Source: Clarkia xantiana subsp. parviflora
Lineage: Eukaryota; Streptophyta; Magnoliopsida; Myrtales; Onagraceae
NCBI GenBank assembly: GCA_036873135.1
Contig: JAPTYO010000008.1
Location: 31,336,761 to 31,400,760 of the forward strand
Direction: 5' to 3'
DNA length: 64,000 nt
Below are positions 1-11,172 of the stretch, in pieces. Within the stretch, counting starts at the first letter, position 1, and each line of letters begins with the position of its first letter. Below the pieces are notes generated by a model, which was not told the DNA's origin, did not search any database, and saw only the letters and a program-made list of their open reading frames with translations. Position numbers and translations under genes: made by a program.

Positions 1-3000
1 ATTCATGTCTAGAATGTTGTGTAATTGAATATAAGCATGAATTACAAATCAACCCCTAATGTTTAAAATTATTTTAAAACTGAAAACCAGTCGCCAAATA
101 TGTATGATTGTTGTGGAATTTTTCATGTTTGACACGTATGCTAGAATGTTGAGGATCTAGTTGCATTTGATAATTTACATCGAAGTAGAATTATATATGC
201 AAGCATGAGTTCCTCGGAACATTAGACGCATGACGCGTAACCATGAGTGTGATTTGTTTGATGAATGTTACTTTTGCATGATAATTTACATGGTAAGTAG
301 AATTATATATGCATGAGTAAATTCATCGGAATATTTTCCAAAATACAAAGGGCCTTGGGAAAGCCAAGACCGGGTATGGTTGTTTTAAAATTCCCGTTTT
401 TGGTAATTTGCGATTAAAACCGTTTTAAAAGAATGATCTATTGGATTGAAAACGACGGTAATGTGAACTCTTTCACAGCCATCTTCCATTGGTTTACTGG
501 TGGTCGGTTGGTTTAGATGATTGAGGAATCATTATTTGTCGGATTCAATCTTAATAGTTATCTGATGTATGCAATTCTTTCTCAAAATGTTGTTGTCTCC
601 CTTATTTTTGCATAATCATCGATGGGTTAGTACGAATTGGTTAATTTAGTGCGATTCGATATTCCTCGCAATCTTGAAGGTATGAATCATGATGAATAAA
701 AGGAGTACGTGTCGAACTCTCTACGATTCTGAAAAGTGGAGAGGACAACTACAGATGAATATGGTAGCCTGTATGATTTTGACAATGCGAAACGAATGTA
801 ACAATTTGTTTCATCAAGAATAGGAGTAGGTTCTTTGATGATCTCAATGCTTATGTGGTGATACATTCAACTTTGGTAAAGGGGTTGAAGAAGACTTCAA
901 TTACAACCAGGCAATGTTACAGCTTAGTATCACTTTGCATCTGCCTCGGTGGAAGCAAGGATGCAAAAGCTAAACGTTTCGGTTAAACGTGATGGTCTTC
1001 TCTCTTTTCATGGATGTTGGCGTAAAACCCGCATCGGATCTTCAGAATGAAAGGTCAACATGTAATAGATGTATATGGTTGTCTGATATTGACAAGACTT
1101 AATGACCTTGAGCCTAATCAAGTACAGTAACCACAGCAGTAAAAGGGAAACCTTCTTTGCTCACCATACTGGGTTCGAAAGAAATCAACCATGATCCGCA
1201 TATTATAGAGAGAACTGGACCATAAAGGTCTTATACGATAATCCGTTGGGTTAAACCATGTTGATAAAGTGCGTCTCTAGTACGCCACGTAGGTCATGTG
1301 TATGAAGCTGTAAAACGTTTTATACAGAAACAGATCATTTGATGTAATTCACTCGTGAATTACTCAGATGTGATGTTCAACATGACTTAAAGTTCTCGAC
1401 TATCTATGCGAGAATCATGGATCGAATACGCGATCTTCAGATCAAGAACCCTACCATTGTCATTTATCGTTCGTTTAAGTTACTAAAATTTTGGTTATTT
1501 CGAGATTCGGATTTATTGATTAAAGTAGTTTCCGTTCGATTCGAAATGTGATATACTTGTCCAAATTAATCGACCCGGTTAAGAGGGATCGATCCGAAAC
1601 GAAATTTCGACTAGGTAAAAGTGGTCGAATAAATCGAAAATATTCACGTACTCTGTCATCTCAGTCGGGACACTGAACTGAACATACACATCAATTGCGT
1701 AGCTAGATCGAAAGATTTAGTATTTCTTATTAGTTAGTACTCCATTGAATGAAATAATCTGTAATGATGATCATGTGCGAAACCGTTTGGATTAAATTAA
1801 ATTCAGAAATGAAACGATTTAACCAAGGGTTAAAACTTCAGTGAAAAGCTCTATGCACAAGTGGACCTCGATAGAAGGAACACATCGTTTCAAAATACGA
1901 ATTTAATGATTAAGTGTCTGAATGATGATGTGCTGAATTTTTGTTTGTATTCCCTTGGAAACAACTTATTGATACCATTTACATCAGTAAGAAGTAGGCT
2001 TCGGAAGCTACCACGACCTTGTAAAAGTATCAACTGACGCATAAGGTGAAAACCTGAAATGCTCAGTTCAGAGATGGGATAAAATCTCTGAGATAAGTTT
2101 GCAAACGAAGAAGGATAAAGTCGGTTAAACGAACTTCCTTCTGTATGCCTTGAACGATAAGTCAGGCTAAGCATTCAAATCAAATGACGCCACTTCTAAA
2201 GGCATAGTTTATAAACATAATGTTAGAGTCACTTCGCCAGACGTTCCCTAAGGGGTGATAGGAAGTGATTCACATATGTAAAACTATGTTCCATTGTAAT
2301 CAGTAAATCACGTCGCCATGATAGCTGAAGTGTGATAATGAGTTACATCATATCACCATATTAAACATGTATTTAGGACAAGAGTATGTTCACTACTCTT
2401 TGAAAATACCTGTTTACGGCTAATGGACATGGTGCCGTGGTCGAACATGAGACATTACATACTTGAGGATGAATTTTCTGATGCATTGACAGTTTCAGAC
2501 AACGAGTCTTGATCAGACAGAAGAGGATATTACTGACATCAGGTCCCACTTAATTCGAGTGGGAGAGATTTGAACCAGCAACTCAAGTGAATGACATGGT
2601 AAAAGATAATGGGAACATTTTCATTATAAATCCAGTGGGAGGAATAAATACCTACCACATGTAATCACTGTTGCTGATTGGACGAATCAAGTTAAACCTG
2701 ATTATCGTAATGCCGAACCAGGATTACCACAACTACCTATACTACCCATTGTTCCCAGTGGGAGTGATCCGACAAACTTGGTTCCAGATCCTAGTAATCA
2801 AGGAATTTATATTGGAAGTAAAACTCCGAGACCGAGAAGTTGGATATGGAAAGTTGTCGGTTATGGTTAAAGCACTCATCTTGTACCAAATAGAAGTGAT
2901 GCTCCGATAAGAAGCATCATCTAGAGTGGGAGAATTGATCCCAATTGGAAGAAAATAAGAGGCATTTTTCCGAGTGGGAGAGACGTTAAGACTCAAAGAC

Positions 3001-3239
3001 GGGATAATCAAGCCTAGACGAAAGTCAAAGGCGTCGAACTTCTCCAAAGAAGTATCCCATCTGGAAGAGTGATAACCTCACTCTAATGACTGTTGGCATG
3101 CATTGGAAAGACCTCAAGTGGACAAATGGAGGAAAATAATAAATAAGAGAGATCGCCTAAATGAAAGCCATTAAAGTCTATAGTTGATTTACCTGCTAAC
3201 CATAGGGGCATAAGGATATGGTGAGTCCTGAAAGAAGGC
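1..3239 (+). other. Copia-1 leader and eroded gag-protease-integrase region
   Basis: No reading frame of useful length survives. Positions 1-600 match the leaders of copia-2 and copia-4. About 1200-2400 matches the middle of copia-4 (45167-46320). About 2400-3080 matches the linker between integrase and reverse transcriptase that is still readable in copia-2 at 16214-16612. Small open frames on either strand here are chance products. I see no host gene. Confidence 0.7.
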
Positions 3240-4607
3240 TCACCACTGATGGAAAATTTCGAGCGGCACAAAGCTTCCAGTTGTTGCGAAAGGATATACC
3301 CAACTTCACGGAGTGGACTTTGACGAAACATACTCACCAACTGTGCGTTACACCACAATACAGGCCATTCTGGCTTTGGTTGCAAGTCTCGATCTCGAGC
3401 TGCACCAAATGGATGTTAAGACCGCATTCCTCCACGGAAACCTAGAGAATAGATCTACATGGAGCAACCAGAGGGTTTCATTACTCCAAAGGTCTATTTA
3501 CGGCCTCAAACAGTCGTCTCGGCAATGGTACCACAGATTCCACGAGGAAATTGCAGGAAACATATTTGTGAATCTTCACGAGGATCCGTGCGTGTATTAC
3601 AAGACCTCCGGGTCTAAGTATGTCATCTTAACTTTATACGTGGACGACATACTCACTGCCGCAAATGACATGAGTTTTATGATCAAGTCAAAGTCCTGGT
3701 TGGCATCTGTATTTGAGATGAAAGACACGGGAGAAGCCACGTACATCTTAGGCATTAAAATTGCTAGAGATAGGGCTACCCGGAAATTGTGTCTGTCTCA
3801 AGAAGCTTATATCAACAAACTGTTGAAAAGATTCAGATTACCGGATGCAATACCCGTGGATACGCCGGTGGTGTTTGGGTGCGCACTGTCAAAATGTGAC
3901 GGCCCCAAGAACCTTGCAGAGCGTGAACAGATGAAGGGTGCAGAGTATTTAAGCATGGTCGGTAGTTTGATGTACGCCATGCAATGCACCTGTCCGGATA
4001 TCTGTTACGCCGTGGGCCTAGTAGCACGTTTCCAATCAGATCCTGGCTATCAACATTTAAAGGCTGTAAAACGAATAATTCGTTATCTGAAATGTACTTC
4101 CGACTACGCGCTGTGCTATGAGGGTAATAGTTAGAATTGACCGGTTACAGTGACGCCGACCATGGTGGCGATCCGGATGGTCGTAAGTCCACTACAGGGG
4201 GAGTGTTCCTCCTTGCTAATGCCACCATTTCATGGACGAGCAAGAAGCAAACCTGTGTCGCGCTGTCCACAATGGAATCGCAATTCGTAGCTCTCTCTAA
4301 GAAGCACAAGTAGCGGTCTGGCTCAAAAGGATTCTAACTGCACTGCTTGGTAGTGATGTTGAGAATAAACATGTGAAGGTCTTCTCTGACAGTCAATCAG
4401 CCATTGCGGCAGTTAAGAATCCGAATACCATAGTAGGACCAAACACATTGATGTGAAACATTTTTATGCTAAATCTATGGTTGAAGACAATACAATCACT
4501 ATGGAATACTTGTCCACTGATAATATGTTAGCGGACCCATTAACTACACCACTACGCAGGGACATATTTGAAAAGCATGTAAAATTGCTTGGATTACGTA
4601 AGGTATA
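3240..4607 (+). pseudogene. Copia-1 reverse transcriptase and RNase H remnant
   Basis: This would have copied element RNA into DNA and removed the RNA strand. The frame 3313-4134 is open for 273 codons. It contains the catalytic YVDD at 3637-3648, the upstream block LELHQMDVKTAFLHG and the downstream block YAVGLVARFQSDPGYQHL, all typical of Ty1/copia polymerase. Homology starts upstream at about 3240 in another frame (DGKF, then an AKGYTQ-like stretch), so frameshifts precede the open part. A stop follows the segment ending YEGNS. RNase H sequence continues out of frame to about 4607, where the last residues resemble the KLLGLR end of copia-4. It is a pseudogene, and the same gene is better preserved in copia-2. 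Confidence 0.85.
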
Positions 4608-5738
4608 GAAATGGAATGTATCTGTGATAGCATTTTGATATTAGAAAGTTACATTTTGTAAGCGAAAGAATTACAATCGAGTTTATGAATCAACGTCATA
4701 ATGTTTTGATTACATCAGATTTACGGTCTATAAACTAAGTCGTAGGAGGACGTAATCCTCTGCCAAACTACATCGAATGTTGGCCTTACCTAGTCACACA
4801 TGTACGGTCGTCTTGCGGTGGAGGGAGTCCTCCACCAAATATGACTGGCTAAGAGTTAGGGGGGATAAACCTGATTAAGCAAGACGATTATCTAGTTTCG
4901 AAGTAGCTCGACGTGATCTTCGTTTTGCATATCGCCGTGATGAACTTCGTTAGTCATTTAACCACATTCTGGGCCAGATGAGAATTCGTGATAGCATGAT
5001 TGACATATCCCTTTCCTGTCAACCCAAAAGGTTCAGGTATGCTATCAACGCATGCTTCATACTACGCGTGCCACGTTCGACCACAGGGTCACAGTTCGGT
5101 TGTGCTAGGAAGGAATCCTTGTGATTCTGGCGGGCGTAAACTTCTTCACCTCGAGCGTGTGATTGATCCCAGGAGCCTTATGAAGAGGAACCTAAAGTAT
5201 CTTCACGGATTCAGAACTCATATCTAAGGTCAGGCTTAATGCTCACTTCCCGGCGTACGAGCGTAGTGCTGAACAAAAAGGCCCAGTGACCACGTCTTTG
5301 GAAACTGGTTGGGTCTGACTAAGGATATGAGCAATGGGGATGGTCAAGTTCACCTGTAATTCACCGACTCTGTATTCACTAGGTGGCCACCAACCGGATA
5401 TTAGTTGAATGTTGTGAATACTTGTACGGATGCCTTGAAGAAGTGTTCCTATGTGTAAACTAGGCAAGTGGAGAATTATCAGTTGACCTAGGATACAGCG
5501 CGGTACAATATAAATGTTGTTTATAACAGGTTGATTGGAGAAAAGGGAATCAACGTTCCGCGGGCGCTACAATACTCCTAACAGATGAGTAGCACGATGC
5601 CCGTCATATCCTCCGGTCGCACGGAAAACCTCGTATGAACTATTCGGAAGCAAGGAGCAGATCAAAGGAGAGAAATTTTGATGCAGATTTGGACGAGAAT
5701 ACATTAACAGGCACCCTCCCATTCCGGCGAGTGGGAGC
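4608..5738 (+). other. Copia-1 long non-coding 3' tail and polypurine tract
   Basis: About 1.1 kb separates the polymerase end from the LTR. The tail is shared with copia-2 (8197-9382, reverse), copia-4 (48463-49559) and copia-8 (56851-57640). It ends in the purine-rich GCGAGTGGGAGC just before the LTR, the expected plus-strand primer. On the opposite strand 5243-5467 is an open frame homologous to one in copia-2; I treat it as unproven. Confidence 0.75.
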
Positions 5739-6342
5739 TGTAAGCATATGGTAATGGACGCCGTAATTGGTAGCCCATAATATGCATAGTTTACCTAATG
5801 AACTTGGGTAAATGTCACATCAGGGTAATTGGGCTAGACCCAAATCCCAATTGACATGGGAGGTCCAAAATTGGGCCTCCCCAATAACATAGGCCGGCCG
5901 AAATTACTAGGTGGGCTAAAGTGGACTTTTGTCCACTTTACCCCTCCTATAAATAAGAGGTGTTAGGGGAATTTTAGGCTTAATCACAATTCCCTCATCA
6001 GAGTGTTTTAGAGAGAAAAAACCCTCTCCCCTTAAACACCTAGTTCGGCCGAACCTTAGCCCTCACCAAGGGTGTGCCAAATTGCCTTCGAGCAAACCCT
6101 CCAGCGATCTATCCCCGTGCCAAGAATCGATCAGAGGTTTTGCTGTGGAGCTTTCACCACGTAGGGCTTCTATAACAAGAACCTCTACGGGTCCCGACCA
6201 GAGAATCGTGAACTCCCTCCAGAGAAGATTTTGGGACTACGGATCATTCTAAAGGTATGTGTGAAACTTCCGCAGCGTAATTCTGATTATTAGCATGTAC
6301 CTTGTTTTAGTATCCGTAGTGATTACTCCCTGTAATCTAACA
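5739..6342 (+). repeat. Copia-1 3' LTR
   Basis: The 604-bp repeat starts TGTAAGCATATGG and ends TAATCTAACA, i.e. TG...CA termini. It aligns along its length with the LTRs of copia-4 (20205-20777) and with the truncated 5' LTR of copia-2 (56259-56390, reverse). A TATA box, TATAAATA, is at 5948-5955. Confidence 0.9.
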
Positions 6343-6977
6343 ACCTCTCGCATTCCATGATGAATAGGGAATCTCATGACTTGATGGGCAGTGGAGGGGA
6401 CAATGTAATTGAAATTGAGAGTCGTTCTTCCCAGAATGGCGTTGTAGGTGTTGATTTGATCAACGACTACGAAACGCAACTTCAAATGCAAGGCCTTCCA
6501 TTCTTGGCCCAAGATCACGGGGAGATGTATTGCCCCTAAGGGGTAAGTTGTTCTCCCTGCAAATCCTATTAACGGGGAAGTCAATTTTTGGAGATCTTTG
6601 TTTTTGTATCCCATCATGGTGATAGCTTCAAAGGTGATCACGTTTGTAGAGCTTCCTCCGTCGACCAATATCCTTTTAACCTCGCAATTTATTCAAGTTG
6701 TAATTACCAGGGCGTCTTCATGGAGCTGTGGCGACCCTGGCAAGTCTTCCGTGGAGAAGGTGACTGCCATGGGCTCAAGCTCCCTCAATATCTTACGTGT
6801 ATTGGACGAGGAGACAGCTTGGGTCGCGTAAGCATCTCGAGCGATGTCTGATTCTCCTCCAGCCAAAAATCCTCCTGATAGGACATTGATGCCATTGTCT
6901 AGGGGTGTTCTCCATCTTCTTCGTTCATGAGAACGATGACGATGGTGACGTTGGATTTCTTCTTGTGTATATTCCAA
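6343..6977 (-). pseudogene. Gypsy-A gag C-terminus and aspartic protease, interrupted
   Basis: The protease would cut the polyprotein into mature parts. The catalytic block VDGGSSTNVI starts at about 6668 and is followed by PLGAIHLPV and YNAILGRTTLN, the same order as in gypsy-B and gypsy-C. The upstream stretch 6977-6693 holds INVLSGGFLAGGESD and HEDALVITT in a frame that breaks just before the catalytic site. The gene ends abruptly at 6343 after HHGMREV because copia-1 begins there. Confidence 0.85.
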
Positions 6978-7091
6978 CTCTCTCCTTGCGAGGAGGTAGC
7001 CTACGGTTTCATGTCCCTCTTCTCGATGATATTCGAAATAAGAGGTGGGACAATGACTTCTTTCGGTTAGACGAAATATTTCTAACCTATG

Positions 7092-7457
7092 TCAGGTCTG
7101 TCGAAATTCTCTCGAAGAAGCTCCTTGGGTAGACGAGCCTTCACCTCGACTGTATTGGGGTTCCTGCTGGAGACGATTTGATCGCGTTTGCTCTGCTCTC
7201 ACATGGAGATTTGCTCTCTCGATTAGCTCCTCCCAACTTCCCATCGGCTCAGTGTATTGAGTGATGGCTAAGGATTGGTCTTGGGGTCCCAAGCCTCTGA
7301 AGAATGTACGGATGGCTTCTCCTTCTGAGAGTTCGCCCCCATTATACGCTCCTTGGAATCGCCTAAAATAGTCTTCCAGAGTTTCGCTTGACCCTTGGGA
7401 TATACTTCCAGCTCTTCGTGTTTGATTTTGCCTTACTTGATTCCTTGGTGGTGCCAT
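7092..7457 (-). pseudogene. Gypsy-A gag (capsid) remnant, N-terminus missing
   Basis: From the ATG at 7457 only about 25 residues precede the conserved capsid block ETLEDYFRRFQGAYNG and EGEAIRTFFRGL. In gypsy-B the matching block lies more than 200 residues into gag. The first part of the capsid therefore seems to have been deleted. The frame ends at 7092 and no zinc-knuckle motif is readable before the next fragment. It would have formed the particle shell; it cannot now. Confidence 0.75.
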
Positions 7458-7476
7458 GACTTTTTGATCACCGGTT

Positions 7477-7494
7477 CCCATAGACGGTGCCAAA
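7477..7494 (-). promoter_or_regulatory. Gypsy-A primer-binding site
   Basis: On the minus strand the sequence directly after the LTR reads TTTGGCACCGTCTATGGG. It matches the primer-site core of gypsy-B and gypsy-C (TTGGCGCCGTCTGT) with a few substitutions. It marks this LTR as the 5' LTR and fixes the element's orientation. Confidence 0.75.
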
Positions 7495-8172
7495 TGTTGG
7501 CATAAAAAATTATGTGGCTTGAACTTCTGGTAATGGACTTCGAGATATCGCCTGGGGTTAGCTCCTTTAGGTGTCTGTATCGACACCGGGTTGACTTAGT
7601 TTCCTTTAGGTGCTTTGTGAAAGGCTAGGACCTGAAAAGGGGTGGGGATGGCCCATGATTCCACTCCGAAGCTTAAGCCAGTAATGGAATATAAGAGAGT
7701 ACTCTAAGAAGTCTCTGAATGTAAGTAAAAAAATATATAATGAAAGTATCCCTCTATTTATAGAGGAAGTGTATTGACTTTGGATGGTGGCGAGCTTTAT
7801 GCTCTGATTGGCTGCCTAATGGCGGTGGCCGCCCTTTTCTGATTGGTGGAGAAGGACGGTGATGTGTCATTAGGTGACAAGCAGGTCGCCACCTCCTTAT
7901 TCCTTAGTGTTGAAGGTTTCCTTATGGCGGCTGAAGTAGGTGACAAGTACGTCGCCAGCTGGTGCCCCTTTCTTAGGAGGAAAGGTTTCTTCTTAGTGAT
8001 TGGTCGTTACGTGTTTAGGAGTCACGATGTTTGTCTACTTCCTTTTATGTTGGTGTTGAATATTTGTCTTTGTATTCCTAATCCCAATATGATTAATCGT
8101 TGACTTGACTTTTGAGGGTTTCAAATTTGATGTTGTCGATTCTTATAAGGACGTCTCGAATCATATCCAACA
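7495..8172 (-). repeat. Gypsy-A 5' LTR
   Basis: The 678-bp repeat has matching ends on the plus strand: TGTTGG at 7495 and CCAACA ending at 8172. The left end abuts the primer site; the right end abuts the start of the copia-2 LTR. A minus-strand TATA box (TATTTATA on the plus strand) is at 7755-7762. Only one LTR copy is in the window, so the boundaries rest on the inverted ends and flanks. Confidence 0.8.
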
Positions 8173-8196
8173 ACGCCCTATCACCATATGCTTACA

Positions 8197-9382
8197 GCTC
8201 CCAATTGCCGGAATGGGAGGGTTCTTGTTAATGTATTGTTGTCCAAATCGCATCAAAATTTCACTCTTCTGATCTTGCCCCTGCTTCCGAATAGTTGATA
8301 CGAGGTTTGCCATGCGACCGACGGATACGTTGGGCATCGTGCTACTCATCTGTTAGAATTGTTGTAGCGCCCGCGGAACGTTAATTCCCTGTCTCAAATC
8401 AACCTGTTAAAAACATCATTTTGTATCACGATGTATCCTAGGTCAACTGTTAATTCTCCAATTGCCCAGTTTCCACATAGGAATATTTCTCCAGGGCATC
8501 CGTACAAGTATTCAAAACCTTCAACTAATATTCGGTTGGTGGCCACCTAGTGAATACAAGAGTCGTGAATTACAGGTGAACTTGACCATCCCCATTGCTC
8601 ATAACCTTAGTCAAACCCAACCGGTTTCCAAAGATATGGTAACTTGGCCTTTTTCTTCAGTACTGCGCTCATACGCCGGGAAGCGGACATTGAGCCTGAC
8701 CATAGGTATGAGTTCTGAGTCCATGAGGATACTTCGGGCGCCTCTTCATAAGGCTCCTGGGATCAATCACATGCTCGAGGTGAAGAAGTTTGCGCCCATC
8801 CGAATCTCGAGGATTCTACCTAGCACAACCGAGCATGACCCCGTGGTCGAACATGACACGCGTAGTATGAAGAACACGTCGATAGCATACCTGAACATTG
8901 TCGGGAGTGGGATATGTCAATGATGCTATCGCATACTTTCATCTGGCCCAAAATGTGGCTAATGACGAACAGAGTTCATTATTGGCAAAGTGCAAAACAA
9001 AGATCATGTTGTGTTACTCCAAAACCAAATGATCGTTTTGCGTAACCAAGTTTCCCAACTGGTTCTTAGCCAGTCTTGCTTCGAAAGAGGTCCCCCCTCT
9101 CCTACAAGACGACCGTGCCCGTCTGACAAGGCAAGGCCCACATTCGACATAATTTATGCAGAGGATTGTGTCCACCTACGACTTAGTTTATAGACCGTAA
9201 AATCCGATGGAATCAAACATTATGATGTCGATGAATCATAAAATCGAATTGTAATACTTTCATTTATCAAAAAATGTAACTTTCAATTATCAAAATGTTA
9301 TCATAGATTATACGCCCGCTTTTAAACCCTACGTAATCCAAGCAGTTTAACATGCTTTTCAAATGTCTCTCTGCGAAATGGT
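8197..9382 (-). other. Copia-2 3' tail, with an antisense open frame
   Basis: This is the reverse complement of the 3' tail of copia-1, copia-4 and copia-8, ending at the LTR start at 8196. A 153-codon open frame runs through it on the plus strand (8462-8923). Similar but shorter antisense frames occur in copia-1 and copia-8, but the copy in copia-4 is not open, and I recognise no domain. I do not call it a gene. Confidence 0.65.
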
Positions 9383-10912
9383 TTAGTTAGTGGGTACGTC
9401 CATGTCATCAGTGGGCGAGTATTCTAAAGTGATTATATTATCTTCTACCATAGATTTAGCATAATTATATTTCACATCAATGTGTTTAGTCCTACTATGG
9501 TAATTTGGATTCTTTACTGCCGCAATGGCTGCTTGACTGTCAGAGAACACCTTCACATGTTTACTCCGACGTCGCCACCAAGCAGCGCAGTAAAAGCCTT
9601 TCCAGCCAGACCGCTTCCTGTGCATTTTTGGAGAGAGCAATGAATTTCGATTCCATTGTAGATAGCGCAACACAGGATTGCTTCTTGCTCGTCCATGAAA
9701 TGGCGTTATCAGCACGGAGAAATGCTCCTCATGTGGTGGACTTACGATCGTCTGGATCGGCACCATGGTCGGCGTCACTGAATTCCGTCAATTCTAACTT
9801 CCTTCCCTCATAGCACAGTACGTAGTCGGCAGTACCTTTCAGATATCGTATGATCCGCCTTGCAGCTTTTAAATGTTGATAGCCAGGATCTGATTGGAAT
9901 CTTGCTACTAGGCCCACATCGTAACAGATGTCCGAACGAGTGCAAAGCCTGGCGTACATGAGACTTCTGACCATGCTTAAATACTCTACACTCCTCATCT
10001 GTTCACGCTCTTGCTGGTTCTTCGGGCCTTGGCGCTTTGACAACGCGCAACCGAATACTACCGGCGTTTCCACGGGTTTGGCATCTTGTAATCTAAACAT
10101 TTTCAACATTTTGTTGATGTAGGCTTCCTGTGATAGACATAATCTCCGGATGGCACGATCTCTAGCCATTTTAATGCCCAAGATGTACGTAGCCTCTCCC
10201 ATGTCTTTCATCTCAAATACAGATGCCAACCAGGACTTTGATTCATGCATGAAACTCACATCGTTTGCAGCAATGAGTATGTCATCCACGTATAAAGTTA
10301 AGATGACGTACTTAGACCCAGAGGTCTTTGTATACACGCATGGATCCTCGTGGAGATTCAAGAATCTGTTTCCAACGATTTCCTCGTGGAACCTGCGGTA
10401 CCATTGCCGTGACAATTTTTTAAGACCGTAAATGGATCTCTGGAGTTTACAAACTTTATGTTCGTTACTAGGAGTAATGAAACCCTCCGGTTGCTCCATA
10501 TAGATCTCTTCCTCCTGGTTTCCGTGGAGGAATGCGGTCTTAACATCCATTTGATGCAACTCTAAATCAAGGCATGCGACCAGGGCTAGGATTGCCCTGA
10601 CTGTGGTGTAGCGCACAGTCGGTGAGTATGTTTCATCAAAGTCCACTCCGTGAAGCTGGGTGTATCCTTTCGCAACTAGTCGAGCTTTATATCGCTCAAC
10701 ATTCCCATCAGCAGTGAGTTTCAGTTTCAGAACCCACTTCACCCCTATGGCCCTGCGGTTAGCAGGAAAATAAACTAAAGACCATACCGAATTGGCTTTC
10801 ACTGAGGCGATCTCATCTTCCATTGCTTTCCTCCATTCCTTCGTTTGAGGTCCTTTCAACGCTTGTTGAACCGTTACCAGTTCGTCAACAAAAGTTAGGG
10901 TGAATATCTCAC
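9383..10912 (-). pseudogene. Copia-2 reverse transcriptase and RNase H
   Basis: The frame 10859-9729 is open for 376 codons. It shows in order GVKWVLKLKLTADGNVERYK, AKGYTQLHGVDFDETYSPT, LELHQMDVKTAFLHG, the catalytic YVDD (10292-10281) and RRIIRYLKGTADYVLCYEG. After DPDDRKSTT it is stopped, and RNase H continues in another frame to 9383 with VKVFSDSQAAIAAVKNP and HSRTKHIDVKY. Upstream, the linker resumes at 10912 directly after copia-3, so this joins to the integrase linker at 16214. It is the best preserved polymerase of its family here, but a pseudogene. Confidence 0.88.
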
Positions 10913-11091
10913 TATAAAGTGCAATAATATTTCATTGATTACTAGGGTTTACAATGAGCTAAGTACAATATATATAGACTAACTAAGGAGTACACTAAGT
11001 ACATGTACAAGGGATAAGGACGGGTGCACAGTATGGTGTATGCACCTTATAAGCATTATGTAGGCACCATGGAAAGCACCATACTTCTATA
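10913..11091 (-). repeat. Copia-3 3' LTR
   Basis: The 179-bp repeat reads TATAAAGTGCAAT at its left end and ACTTCTATA at its right end on the plus strand. It matches 16029-16208 closely. The duplication CTCAC ends at 10912, which fixes the outer boundary. Confidence 0.93.
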
Positions 11092-11093
11092 TC

Positions 11094-11172
11094 ATCCTCC
11101 TCCTCCTCCTCCTCCTCCTCCTCCTCCTCCTCCTCCTCCTCCTTCTTCTTCTTCTTCTTCTTCTTCTTCTTT
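11094..11172 (-). repeat. Triplet microsatellite at the copia-3 polypurine tract
   Basis: About 79 bp of (TCC)n followed by (TTC)n on the plus strand, i.e. (GAA)n(GGA)n on the element's sense strand. It lies where the plus-strand primer should be, immediately before the 3' LTR. Read in the RNase H frame it encodes a run of Glu then Gly. Length will vary between individuals. Confidence 0.95.

Larger units (their letters stand above)
1..6342 (+). mobile_element. Copia-1, Ty1/copia element, 5' end outside window
   Basis: The window opens inside the 5' leader of this element: its first 100 bases match the leaders of copia-4 (near 22180) and copia-2 (near 19440, reverse strand). Degenerate gag to integrase sequence follows, then a readable reverse transcriptase, a long 3' tail and an intact 3' LTR at 5739-6342. 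Immediately right of the LTR is gypsy-A protease sequence, so copia-1 inserted into gypsy-A. The target duplication cannot be checked because the 5' LTR is outside the window. The element is old and non-functional. Confidence 0.88.
6343..8172 (-). mobile_element. Gypsy-A, Ty3/gypsy element, 3' part outside window
   Basis: Reading on the minus strand: an LTR (8172-7495), a primer site, a shortened gag and a protease that is cut at 6343 by the 3' LTR of copia-1. Polymerase and integrase, if present, would lie left of copia-1. On its right side gypsy-A interrupts the copia-2 3' LTR 24 bases after that LTR begins. Protease sequence and primer site resemble those of gypsy-B and gypsy-C. Confidence 0.85.

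Noticed and set aside
6357..7132. Plus-strand open frames over gypsy-A
   Set aside because: They are antisense shadows of the gag and protease read on the minus strand.
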